A stretch of DNA of 7,554 bases from Desulfobacteraceae bacterium (GTDB lineage Bacteria > Desulfobacterota > Desulfobacteria > Desulfobacterales > Desulfobacteraceae). Location: the NCBI GenBank assembly GCA_023140455.1, contig JAGLLQ010000037.1:1-7554 (forward strand). The letters are read 5' to 3'. The notes below the pieces were generated by a model. That model was not told where the DNA came from. It was given only the letters and a program-made list of their open reading frames with translations, and searched no databases. The number at the start of each line of letters is the position of its first letter. Positions within the stretch are counted from its first letter, which is position 1. Shown in pieces: positions 1 to 6,027 of the stretch. The position numbers and the translations under genes were made by a program.

Positions 1-1474
1 ATTCCCGCAGCGCTTCCCGGGGCAGTTGGTCTTCTAAGTGCCGTCTATTATAGCAGCCGGTGAGTGCATCCTCTATGGATATCTTTTTTATTGTTTCATA
101 GGCAGACTTTAGCTTTTCTGTACGCTTGTCAACCTTTTCCTCAAGATGCAAAACCATTTCTTCCATTTCTTTTGAAAGCTTCTCTGAAAGCACAAAGGCA
201 TTGGAGAACCTGACTGACAATAAATATGATTGAAAAAAAATAAAAACAAAAAACCCAAAAGGAGCTATATCGCCGGTAAAAATAATCATCTGTGAATATA
301 AAATATCATTAATAACAGTCACAATAAGCACAAGCCAGCCCAGAAGAAATAATTTTGCCCCCTCTCTTTTTTTGTAAGCTGCCAGACACAGAGCCGATAG
401 GGAATAGAATATATAGAACAAGGTTATCATCTGATACGTTGTTGTCGTGTGGGAGTGAACAGGTGCTTTTGTAAATAATACAATCATGCTGAATATAATC
501 GCTATCAATATTGAACTTTGGACTATGATTCTGGATAGCTCCCTGGGATACAGGGATTTTAAGAATAGTAGAAAAAATGGTACTACTAGATAAAAGGAGA
601 GATATTCTAACTTCAGTGTCATTTCCCAGGTAATACCAACATATGTGTTAAGTAAATGACATCCTGTTGTTGTAACCCTAATAGCAATAATGATGCAGAC
701 AATTCCAAAATAAAGGGCGGAAGGGTCTTTCCGACGGAAAACAAAAAGTCCAAAATGGTATAACCCCATAATAATGAGGCCCCCGAGAAGCAATTGTTCT
801 AAAAAAAGAGCCTTTTCTCTTTTTTTCCGGATTTGTTTTTCTGTTCCGATAATAATGCTCTCTCGAATTCCACCTCTTCGAAACATGAAATTTGAGACCT
901 GTACAATTATCTGGATTGTTTTGTCAGTTGATTGGAAAGATGCAATCTTAGGTGACCAGAAAGGTGTCATAGTCTCCTTGCTTGTGCCCACAACTCCATT
1001 TGACAGCAATTTTTCATTATTCAGCCATAAAGTATAAGCAGTTGGAATGATATGTAACTTTAAGGCCTTCATATCAGAGGATGATCTTATCTTGATTTTT
1101 AGCCTGTAGGTGGCATAACCGTTTCCTGAAAGGGTTTTTTCGTTCACTTCGTAATTATTCCACACTGAAGGGAGGCGTATCAATCCGGTTTTTTGGGGCA
1201 GGGCCGGACTGTTAAAATCATCAGGCTTTAATAACTTTTCCCAGTAAAACTCCCATTCGCCATCAAGTTTTACAACCCCATCTTTTTGAAAATCCCAGTC
1301 AGACAAATCAAGTAATCCATTAACCGCCTGGGGAGGCTCGCGCTTAACTGTCTGGTGGTCACTACAGGAGGCAAACATGAGGCAAAGACATAGCGCCAGA
1401 CATGTTGTCATAATAATTAACAAAGAATCTGCTTTTTTTATCAGTCGAAGCATTGTACCAAGTCGCCCATTCAT
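1..1474 (-). CDS. 7TM-DISM membrane diguanylate cyclase, N-terminal part (cut by left edge)
   Basis: The minus-strand frame is open from 1474 to the window edge (491 codons), with no stop. Residues 8-36 form a signal peptide (short basic start, then a hydrophobic run) ending in FAS-C37, a possible but imperfect lipobox. Residues of about 50-200 form a periplasmic domain with the pattern LDGEWEFYW and a beta-rich continuation, as in the extracellular 7TMR-DISM domains. About seven hydrophobic helices follow between residues 220 and 425. Next comes a charged coiled-coil-like linker, and then D469-ALTGCYNRR, which is the entry motif of a GGDEF domain. The GGDEF signature itself would lie outside the window. 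The family synthesises cyclic di-GMP in response to a periplasmic ligand, and the ligand is unknown here. ATG 1453 is an alternative start that gives a more compact signal peptide; neither start has a strong Shine-Dalgarno. A histidine kinase output is less likely because of the DxLTGxYNRR motif. Confidence 0.85.
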   Translation of the reverse strand, partial: MNGRLGTMLRLIKKADSLLIIMTTCLALCLCLMFASCSDHQTVKREPPQAVNGLLDLSDWDFQKDGVVKLDGEWEFYWEKLLKPDDFNSPALPQKTGLIRLPSVWNNYEVNEKTLSGNGYATYRLKIKIRSSSDMKALKLHIIPTAYTLWLNNEKLLSNGVVGTSKETMTPFWSPKIASFQSTDKTIQIIVQVSNFMFRRGGIRESIIIGTEKQIRKKREKALFLEQLLLGGLIIMGLYHFGLFVFRRKDPSALYFGIVCIIIAIRVTTTGCHLLNTYVGITWEMTLKLEYLSFYLVVPFFLLFLKSLYPRELSRIIVQSSILIAIIFSMIVLFTKAPVHSHTTTTYQMITLFYIFYSLSALCLAAYKKREGAKLFLLGWLVLIVTVINDILYSQMIIFTGDIAPFGFFVFIFFQSYLLSVRFSNAFVLSEKLSKEMEEMVLHLEEKVDKRTEKLKSAYETIKKISIEDALTGCYNRRHLEDQLPREALRE

Positions 1475-1565
1475 AGTCCAAAGCACATCAAAAAAGAAGA
1501 TATTGAGCTGCTAACAGCTTTTCTCAGTGAAACTTTCTGTAGTTGTAAAAATCAGTATATCTATT

Positions 1566-1594
1566 ATTATAGCTCTATATCCAATAAGTTACAA
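1566..1594 (-). promoter_or_regulatory. sigma70-type promoter of the diguanylate cyclase gene
   Basis: Read on the minus strand, TTGTAA (1594-1589) is followed after exactly 17 bases by a perfect TATAAT (1571-1566). Initiation would fall near 1559, leaving an untranslated leader of about 85 bases before ATG 1474. The leader contains a small AGCTG-CTAA-CAGCT hairpin (1506-1519). I see no conserved core of a c-di-GMP riboswitch in it. The -35 and -10 boxes are seen directly; activity is inferred. Confidence 0.65.
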
Positions 1595-1660
1595 GGTCCT
1601 TTGTTTTGCACAGTACTTTTAAACTTATCAGGTTCAAATGCTTCCCATTTGGACAAATTA

Positions 1661-1709
1661 AAAAACTATAGAATATGACGAAAAAATCTGCTGAAGTGAA
1701 TCTTCTATA
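1661..1709 (-). terminator. weak candidate terminator after cysK
   Basis: Below the cysK stop codon, the minus strand reads TATAGAA (1709-1703), a 29-base loop that contains a smaller GAAG/CTTC pair, then TTCTATA (1673-1667), G and a run of six T. The outer stem is only 7 bp and all but one pair are A-T, so it would be unstable. It is the only hairpin followed by T residues between cysK and the diguanylate cyclase gene. Transcription could also read through. Confidence 0.25.
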
Positions 1710-1718
1710 TTATACAAC

Positions 1719-2648
1719 TTAATTAGCATCAGCAAACAGATCAGTACTTAAATATCTTTCTCCGGTATCGCAAATGACAAACACGATGGTTTTATCTTTA
1801 TTTTCAGGTCGTGATGCAGCGACCTTTGCTGCATGAAAAGCCGCACCCGATGAAATACCGCAAAGGATACCTTCTTTTTGTGCAAGATCTTTTGCGCCCT
1901 GCAAAGCTTCATTATTTTTAACAGTGATAACCTCATCAATGATATCTATGTTCAAGTTCTCAGGGATAAAGCCTGCACCAATGCCTTGTATTGCATGTGG
2001 ACCCGGAGACCCACCTGAAATCACAGGAGAATCAGCAGGTTCAACAGCAAAAGATTTCAAATCGGGATTTTTCTTTTTAAGCACTTCTGATACGCCTGTG
2101 ATAGTGCCACCAGTACCTACTCCTGCAACAAAGATATCAACCTTGCCATCACTGTCATCCCAGATTTCTAATGCTGTGGTTTGTCTATGGGCTTCAGGGT
2201 TTGCAGGATTGGAAAACTGATCCGGCATAAAAGAGTTGGGTGTTTCTTTTACAATCTTTTTTGCCTCTTCAATAGCACCTTTCATCCCCTTGGAACCGGT
2301 CGTCAATATAAGAGTGGCGCCTAAATGTTTTAAAAGCTGCTGTCTTTCAACACTCATGGTTTCAGGCATGGTTAAAATCAACTTCAAACCTTTTACTCTG
2401 GCAACAAATGCAAGGGCAATTCCTGTGTTTCCACTGGTAGGTTCTACAATAGTAGAATCTGAATTAATCTTACCTTTTGCAAAGGCATCCTCAATCATGG
2501 CAAGGCCTGCTCTGTCCTTTACACTTGATGTTGGATTAAAAAATTCAGACTTTCCATAAATATTTGCCCCGGTTTCCCTGCTGGCTGTTTCAATATATAC
2601 CAGAGGAGTATTGCCACATGTTTTTGTGATATCAGATTTGATGCCCAT
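1719..2648 (-). CDS. cysK: cysteine synthase (O-acetylserine sulfhydrylase), CysK type
   Basis: This cytoplasmic PLP enzyme exchanges the acetyl group of O-acetyl-L-serine for sulfide to give L-cysteine. The 309 residues match the usual CysK length. The sequence shows the Schiff-base lysine K44 in TSSVKDRAG and the substrate-binding loop TSGNTG (71-76). It also shows MPETMS (94-99), the glycine-rich phosphate loop GTGGT (178-182), SSGAA (266-270) and a C-terminal DTGERYLST. All expected active-site segments are present, and nothing indicates a cystathionine beta-synthase extension. It lies 13 bp after cysE; the AGAGGA Shine-Dalgarno directly follows and overlaps the cysE stop, which suggests translational coupling. 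Sitting after serine acetyltransferase also favours O-acetylserine over O-phosphoserine as substrate. A cysM-type or thiosulfate-using variant cannot be excluded from sequence alone, but CysK is the best match. Confidence 0.96.
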   Translation of the reverse strand: MGIKSDITKTCGNTPLVYIETASRETGANIYGKSEFFNPTSSVKDRAGLAMIEDAFAKGKINSDSTIVEPTSGNTGIALAFVARVKGLKLILTMPETMSVERQQLLKHLGATLILTTGSKGMKGAIEEAKKIVKETPNSFMPDQFSNPANPEAHRQTTALEIWDDSDGKVDIFVAGVGTGGTITGVSEVLKKKNPDLKSFAVEPADSPVISGGSPGPHAIQGIGAGFIPENLNIDIIDEVITVKNNEALQGAKDLAQKEGILCGISSGAAFHAAKVAASRPENKDKTIVFVICDTGERYLSTDLFADAN

Positions 2649-2659
2649 TGTTTTATTCC
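2647..2659 (-). repeat. 13-base leader shared by cysK and cysE (cysK copy)
   Basis: The minus strand reads GGAATAAAACAAT up to the AT of the cysK ATG. The same 13 bases occur directly before the cysE start at 3641-3629. Here they include part of the AGAGGA ribosome-binding sequence, which fixes ATG 2648 as the start at about 8 bases spacing. Confidence 0.7.
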
Positions 2660-2661
2660 TC

Positions 2662-3627
2662 TTAACTATTGTTATTATCCTGATATTTATAGGTCAGGCT
2701 GGGAGACTCAATAAACACTTTTGTATCCGATGGGACGGAACTTGTCAGCCAGACATTACCACCAACAACAGATCTTGCACCAATGGTTGTTTCGCCGCCA
2801 AGAATTGTAGCCCCAGAGTAAATTATAACATCATCTTCAATAGTTGGGTGACGTTTTGCATCCCGAAGTTTTTCGCCTGCATCAGGAGGCAATGACAAAG
2901 CACCGATGGTAACATTCTGATAAATCCTGACATTCTTTCCAATAACACTGGTTTCACCTACAACAATACCTGTTCCATGATCAATGACAAATCTTTCTCC
3001 GATTTTTGCACCTGGATGGATATCAATCCCGGTTAGACTGTGAGCATATTCTGTCATAATTCTTGGCAACTGGGGTACCTTCAGATTAAAAAGTATATGA
3101 GCAATTCTGTAAACAGTAATGGCATATAGTCCCGGGTAGGAAAAAATAATCTCATCATAACTTTTTGCAGCAGGATCCCCGTCAAAAACACCTCGGACAT
3201 CTCCGGCAAGAGAAATCCTTAGCTCAGGTATTGCCTTAATTGTTGTTAACGCAATTTCATTACCGCCCTTTTCACACTCTGAACATTTTTGGCCATAACG
3301 AAGACAATCATGTCTCAGCACATGGACAATTGCCTCAGACAGAATATCATAAAGCTGGGATACATTCTGACCTATATTATAGACAAGGTTTGCCTTGTCT
3401 ATTTTCTCACTTGAAAAATAACCGGGAAAAAGAATCGCTCTGAATTTATCAATCATTTCTTTTACTGATGTGGAAAAGTGGATTGGCTCATCTCCGATAT
3501 GGGCAAAAGTTTTGTCGTCTTCCATAGATTTAAGGACAGTCTTAATGACCTTAGGCAGCTCTTCTCTGTATTGGGAAGCTTCCTCTATGTCTGTCTGGCA
3601 TACACTATTTTTAAAAAATTCATCCAT
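2662..3627 (-). CDS. cysE: serine O-acetyltransferase, long form with Cys cluster
   Basis: It transfers acetyl from acetyl-CoA to L-serine, making the O-acetylserine used by the adjacent CysK. The protein has 321 residues. An alpha-helical N-terminal region (about 1-160) precedes YPGLYAITVYRIAH, and a left-handed beta-helix of hexapeptide repeats runs from about 200 to 300. The catalytic pair is visible: H217 in DHGTG, and D202 in GIDIHPGA, equivalent to the E. coli CysE His-Asp pair. RHPTIEDDVIIYSGATILG matches the CoA-binding coils. The C-terminus is short. The protein is longer at the N-terminus than enterobacterial CysE and carries C108, C115 and C118 in a HDC-x6-C-x2-C stretch. The start at 3627 has AAAGGGA upstream. 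It lies 16 bp after the HTH gene and 13 bp before cysK, so the three are probably co-transcribed. Confidence 0.95.
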   Translation of the reverse strand: MDEFFKNSVCQTDIEEASQYREELPKVIKTVLKSMEDDKTFAHIGDEPIHFSTSVKEMIDKFRAILFPGYFSSEKIDKANLVYNIGQNVSQLYDILSEAIVHVLRHDCLRYGQKCSECEKGGNEIALTTIKAIPELRISLAGDVRGVFDGDPAAKSYDEIIFSYPGLYAITVYRIAHILFNLKVPQLPRIMTEYAHSLTGIDIHPGAKIGERFVIDHGTGIVVGETSVIGKNVRIYQNVTIGALSLPPDAGEKLRDAKRHPTIEDDVIIYSGATILGGETTIGARSVVGGNVWLTSSVPSDTKVFIESPSLTYKYQDNNNS

Positions 3628-3628
3628 T

Positions 3629-3641
3629 ATTGTTTTATTCC
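3629..3641 (-). repeat. 13-base leader shared by cysK and cysE (cysE copy)
   Basis: GGAATAAAACAAT on the minus strand is identical to the sequence before cysK. Here it is preceded by AAAG, giving an AAGGGA Shine-Dalgarno that supports ATG 3627. The repeat is exact over 13 bases and sits in the equivalent place before both genes. Confidence 0.7.
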
Positions 3642-3643
3642 CT

Positions 3644-4045
3644 TTATTTATTTTTAAAAAATCCTTTAAATACCTTACAGCGCCGGCATTCTTTCATTTT
3701 TTCTTCCCAGGAATTATGGATTCTACCACTGCACTTAGTGCCATTAATAAACCAGCACAGATCACCTGAATCAAATTCCCAGGCAGGGCACTGCTTGAGC
3801 CTCTTTTCCGGACACTTCAGAACATCCCAGCATTTATCTGAAGATTTACCTTGACCTATAAGAACCCGGGAAAGCAGAAATAGCAGCTGCCTTTCAACAT
3901 GGTGGGGTATTTTACGCCATCCCTGTTCATAGCTATGAATTGCCTTTATGGAAACCCCGAGTATTTCAGCAAGTTCCTTTTGTGTTTTTTTCAGTCTTGC
4001 CCTGATATCTTTAAATTCATCACTTTCCATTGTTACTTTTTCCAT
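3644..4045 (-). CDS. XRE-type HTH regulator with C-terminal two-CW cysteine-rich domain
   Basis: The protein has 133 residues. Residues of about 11-55 form a helix-turn-helix of the XRE type (RLKKTQKELAEILGVSIKAI, then HSYEQGWRKIP), which binds DNA in this family. Residues 72-126 carry seven cysteines (72, 78, 86, 97, 105, 120, 123) in the order CW-x4-KC-x7-CPAW, CW with GTKC downstream, and CRRC-like C-x2-C. This is the widespread two-CW layout, which looks able to bind a metal or Fe-S centre; cofactor binding is inference. It is the first gene of a tight operon with cysE and cysK, so it probably regulates cysteine synthesis and its own promoter. No ligand-binding domain other than the Cys-rich part is present. 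ATG 4030 (M6), preceded by GGAAAAAG, is a possible alternative start; ATG 4045 has no clear Shine-Dalgarno. Confidence 0.85.
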   Translation of the reverse strand: MEKVTMESDEFKDIRARLKKTQKELAEILGVSIKAIHSYEQGWRKIPHHVERQLLFLLSRVLIGQGKSSDKCWDVLKCPEKRLKQCPAWEFDSGDLCWFINGTKCSGRIHNSWEEKMKECRRCKVFKGFFKNK

Positions 4046-4082
4046 ACTAAAGGATTATTCATAACCTTAAATTATTAGTTTA

Positions 4083-4111
4083 AAGATATGCCACAAAGTG
4101 GTGGTTGTCAA
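4083..4111 (-). promoter_or_regulatory. sigma70-type promoter of the regulator-cysE-cysK operon
   Basis: On the minus strand, a perfect TTGACA (4111-4106) is separated by 17 bases from TATCTT (4088-4083), which matches 4 of 6 positions. Transcription would start near 4076, about 30 bases before ATG 4045. The spacer holds a perfect dyad, described separately. The HAD gene is divergent and its own promoter must lie in the same short region; I could not identify it with confidence. Confidence 0.6.
4091..4101. promoter_or_regulatory. candidate operator CCAC-N3-GTGG in the cys operon promoter
   Basis: The 11-base perfect dyad CCACAAAGTGG lies entirely within the -35/-10 spacer of the cys operon promoter. 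A dimeric regulator bound there would block RNA polymerase. The adjacent HTH protein is the obvious candidate. The dyad is seen directly; its role is inferred. Confidence 0.45.
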
Positions 4112-4202
4112 TCTCTTTTATCTGCAACGCTGTAATTTCAGCCCGTATTGATTATTATTGATAAACCGAGTAGAATCCTCTGCAAAAAAAGGGCATAATT
4201 AT

Positions 4203-4673
4203 ATGATAAGCATTAACATACCGGGATTCCGACAGATAAGTATTAAGCATGTAGTATTTGATTATAATGGAACCATTGCCAAAGATGGTGAATTGATCAA
4301 AGGTGTTAAAGACGGCATAAAACAATTTTCAAACCAGCTAAAGTTCCACGTAATTACAGCTGATACTTTTGGATTTGTAAAAAAGGAGCTTCATGGTGTT
4401 GATGCTGCTCTGACCATTATCCCAAAAAATGATCAGGCTCAAAAGAAACTTGACTATATTCATACGCTTGGATCGGACCGGACCATTTGTGTTGGCAACG
4501 GTGCCAATGACAGACTGATGCTCAAGGAGGCCTGCATTGGCATTGCCGTGCTTCAGGAAGAGGGCCTATCCTCATCATCCCTTGCGGCAGCAGACCTTCT
4601 GGTAAAAAATATCCTTGATGTTTTCGGTTTTTTCCAGACACCGGAACGACTCATAGCAGGTTTGCGAACCTGA
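4203..4673 (+). CDS. small HAD-superfamily protein, soluble P-type-ATPase-like
   Basis: From ATG 4203 the protein has 156 residues and no cap domain. It shows HAD motif I as VFDYNGT (nucleophile D20), motif II as ITADTFG (T52), a likely motif III lysine around K81-K82, and motif IV as GNGANDRLML (98-107). This matches the group described as soluble P-type ATPases, which resembles the isolated phosphorylation domain of P-type ATPases. The residue two after the nucleophile is N22 rather than the Asp used as general acid by most HAD phosphatases. The substrate is unknown. There are no membrane segments, so it is cytoplasmic. I prefer ATG 4203 over the upstream TTG 4158 because AAAAGGG lies about 10 bases before it and the family normally begins with this short beta strand (MISINIPGF). 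It is divergent from the cys operon and convergent with the ATPase gene. Confidence 0.8.
   Translation: MISINIPGFRQISIKHVVFDYNGTIAKDGELIKGVKDGIKQFSNQLKFHVITADTFGFVKKELHGVDAALTIIPKNDQAQKKLDYIHTLGSDRTICVGNGANDRLMLKEACIGIAVLQEEGLSSSSLAAADLLVKNILDVFGFFQTPERLIAGLRT
4657..4672. repeat. hairpin over the HAD gene stop codon
   Basis: CAGGTT-TGCG-AACCTG is a perfect 6-bp inverted repeat ending in the TG of the TGA stop. It is followed on the plus strand by A-rich sequence rather than T. On the minus strand no T-run follows it either. It is therefore not a normal intrinsic terminator for either convergent gene, but it is the only hairpin in the 17-base convergent gap region. Confidence 0.4.
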
Positions 4674-4690
4674 AAAAACAAAAAAACAGT

Positions 4691-5866
4691 TTAAACAAGT
4701 GCCATTAAAAATTTTGATGCTGGAATCACATGGATATTGCTTTTTTTGTCCTGATAATGCTGCTGCTCATCCATGGTAACCAGAAATCTTTGTTCTACAT
4801 TCAGCCGATCTCCAAAATAGCTTAAGGGTTTGTGGGAAGAAACTTTAAGTTTACATTCCACCATAAACCATGGGGTCCCTTTCCATGTAACAAGAAAATC
4901 AACCTCACGACCTTCTCTATCTCTGATATACCATAATGCTATTTTCAGACCATAAACCTGGTGATAAAAATCACAAAATTTATTTAAATGGGATGCGATC
5001 ATATTTTCAAATTTTGAACCATCATCCTCTATTTCTGACCAGTCCCAAAGATAGTATTTAGATTCTTTTTTTAAGGCTCGCTCAAGTCTGGAATGAAACG
5101 GCATTACCCTGAAACAATAATAATTTCGGCAGAGCAGATCCATCCAGGTTATTATAGTTTTCGGGCTTGTCTGCACATCTTCTGACAGAGAAGATAGAGA
5201 GAGAGGAGATGCTACTCTTTTGGGAAGAAGTGCTCCTAAAAGTTCAACCTGGGAAAGCAGTCTCACTTTTTCTGCTGTTCTTATATCTTCTCTGAATATT
5301 CTCTCAAATCTTTCGTTCTGCCATCGTAAAAGTGTTTGTTCGCTTCCTTCAAGTAGTGGCTCTGGGAATCCTCCAAACTTAAATAAGTCTTTTAGATCCC
5401 CACCTTTTTCGGGAAACAATAAAGAGTGGCAGTATTGAGGCATCTCCATATCAGGCAAGCCTGTCTGAATAATTTCTTTCAATGAAAAAGGGTGGAGTAC
5501 GTGATAATGGTATCTTCCTAGTAAAGAGTCTCCTGATTTCCTGAAAATATTTAATTTTGATGAACCTGTAACAATTATTTTTTCATTATTGGATCGAGTA
5601 TCCCAAATCCCTTTTATTAAATTCTTCCATTTGTCGTATTTGTGTATTTCATCAAATACAATGTATTTTATATCCGGTGCCCATTTCTGCTTCATAATTT
5701 TGAGTTTATGTTTGGGATTGTCCCAATTCAAATAGACGTGATGGTTTTCTTCTTCAGCAATAAAACGGGCAAGTGTAGTTTTTCCGACCTGTCTAGGACC
5801 TCCCAGAAACACCATTTTTTTTTGAAGGTCATCTTTAATTGTTCCTGCTAAATATCTTTTCTTCAT
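4691..5866 (-). CDS. AAA_14 / DUF4143 P-loop ATPase
   Basis: From ATG 5866 the protein has 391 residues. Walker A is GGPRQVGKTT (K29), Walker B is YIVFDEIHK (D72, E73), and VTGSS (99-103) and GRYHYHVLHPFSL (from 117) follow as usual in this family. A helical, winged-helix-like part spans about 200-255. The C-terminal DUF4143 domain contains REVDFLV (D323) and FMVECKL (E337, K339), the D...ExK pattern of the PD-(D/E)XK nuclease fold, preceded by FENMIASHL (E287). This COG1373-type family is common and often multicopy, and its cellular role is poorly understood; nuclease activity is not established. An upstream in-frame ATG 5884 would add MGYFCH. I prefer 5866 because the family starts close to the first basic residues and because the likely -10 box lies inside those six codons. 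No Shine-Dalgarno is needed if the transcript is leaderless. It is convergent with the HAD gene. Confidence 0.88.
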   Translation of the reverse strand: MKKRYLAGTIKDDLQKKMVFLGGPRQVGKTTLARFIAEEENHHVYLNWDNPKHKLKIMKQKWAPDIKYIVFDEIHKYDKWKNLIKGIWDTRSNNEKIIVTGSSKLNIFRKSGDSLLGRYHYHVLHPFSLKEIIQTGLPDMEMPQYCHSLLFPEKGGDLKDLFKFGGFPEPLLEGSEQTLLRWQNERFERIFREDIRTAEKVRLLSQVELLGALLPKRVASPLSLSSLSEDVQTSPKTIITWMDLLCRNYYCFRVMPFHSRLERALKKESKYYLWDWSEIEDDGSKFENMIASHLNKFCDFYHQVYGLKIALWYIRDREGREVDFLVTWKGTPWFMVECKLKVSSHKPLSYFGDRLNVEQRFLVTMDEQQHYQDKKSNIHVIPASKFLMALV

Positions 5867-5932
5867 ATGACAAAAATAACCCATAGGTAAAGAATGTCAA
5901 TACTTTTTTTACCTATGGGTTATTTTTGTCAT
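5867..5932. repeat. perfect 25-bp inverted repeat with 16-base loop at the ATPase start
   Basis: The left arm 5867-5891 and the right arm 5908-5932 are exact reverse complements over 25 bases (ends ATGACAAAAATAACC and its complement). They are separated by 5892-5907. The left arm stops at the base next to the preferred ATPase start codon (5866-5864). Each arm also has internal partial symmetry around ACCTATGGGT. Because of the repeat, the hexapeptide MGYFCH can be read on both strands. No third copy is seen in the window, so this is more likely an operator or RNA hairpin than an element end. Confidence 0.9.
5873..5900 (-). promoter_or_regulatory. promoter of the ATPase gene inside the inverted repeat
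   Basis: On the minus strand, a perfect TTGACA (5900-5895) lies in the loop of the inverted repeat. TATTTT (5878-5873, 4 of 6 matches) lies in the left arm after 16 bases. The start of transcription would fall at or next to ATG 5866, giving a leaderless or nearly leaderless mRNA. The mirrored right arm has no -35 box at the equivalent distance, so the promoter appears to be one-directional. Confidence 0.5.
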
Positions 5933-6027
5933 TGCGTGCGCAGAGAAAATTATCGTAATGTTGATAATAATCATATCAATAAGCCCCTTGCTTGTCAATA
6001 CCATAACTATTTGATTTTATTAAATAA

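Noticed and set aside
774..1037. Plus-strand 87-codon open frame
   Set aside because: It lies opposite the 7TM-DISM gene, which has clear domain patterns, and its product shows no recognisable motif or ribosome-binding site.
1475..1560. Possible c-di-GMP riboswitch in the leader of the diguanylate cyclase
   Set aside because: The leader of about 85 bases shows only one small hairpin and none of the conserved internal sequence expected for that aptamer.
1924..2559. Plus-strand open frames of 98 and 107 codons
   Set aside because: They are antisense to cysK, whose motifs are complete; the open frames are a by-product of its codon usage.
2611..2895. Plus-strand 94-codon open frame with a hydrophobic start
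   Set aside because: It spans the cysE-cysK junction in antisense; the apparent membrane segment comes from A+T-rich junction DNA.
3470..3854. Two overlapping plus-strand open frames
   Set aside because: They are antisense to cysE and the HTH gene, both strongly supported, and share no homology signature.
4158..4202. TTG start giving the HAD protein 15 extra residues
   Set aside because: The added residues are not family-like and the region lacks a Shine-Dalgarno, whereas ATG 4203 is preceded by AAAAGGG.
4657..4690. Possible bidirectional terminator between the convergent genes
   Set aside because: The hairpin is perfect but is followed by A residues on the plus strand and by mixed sequence on the minus strand, so it lacks the T-run needed in either direction.
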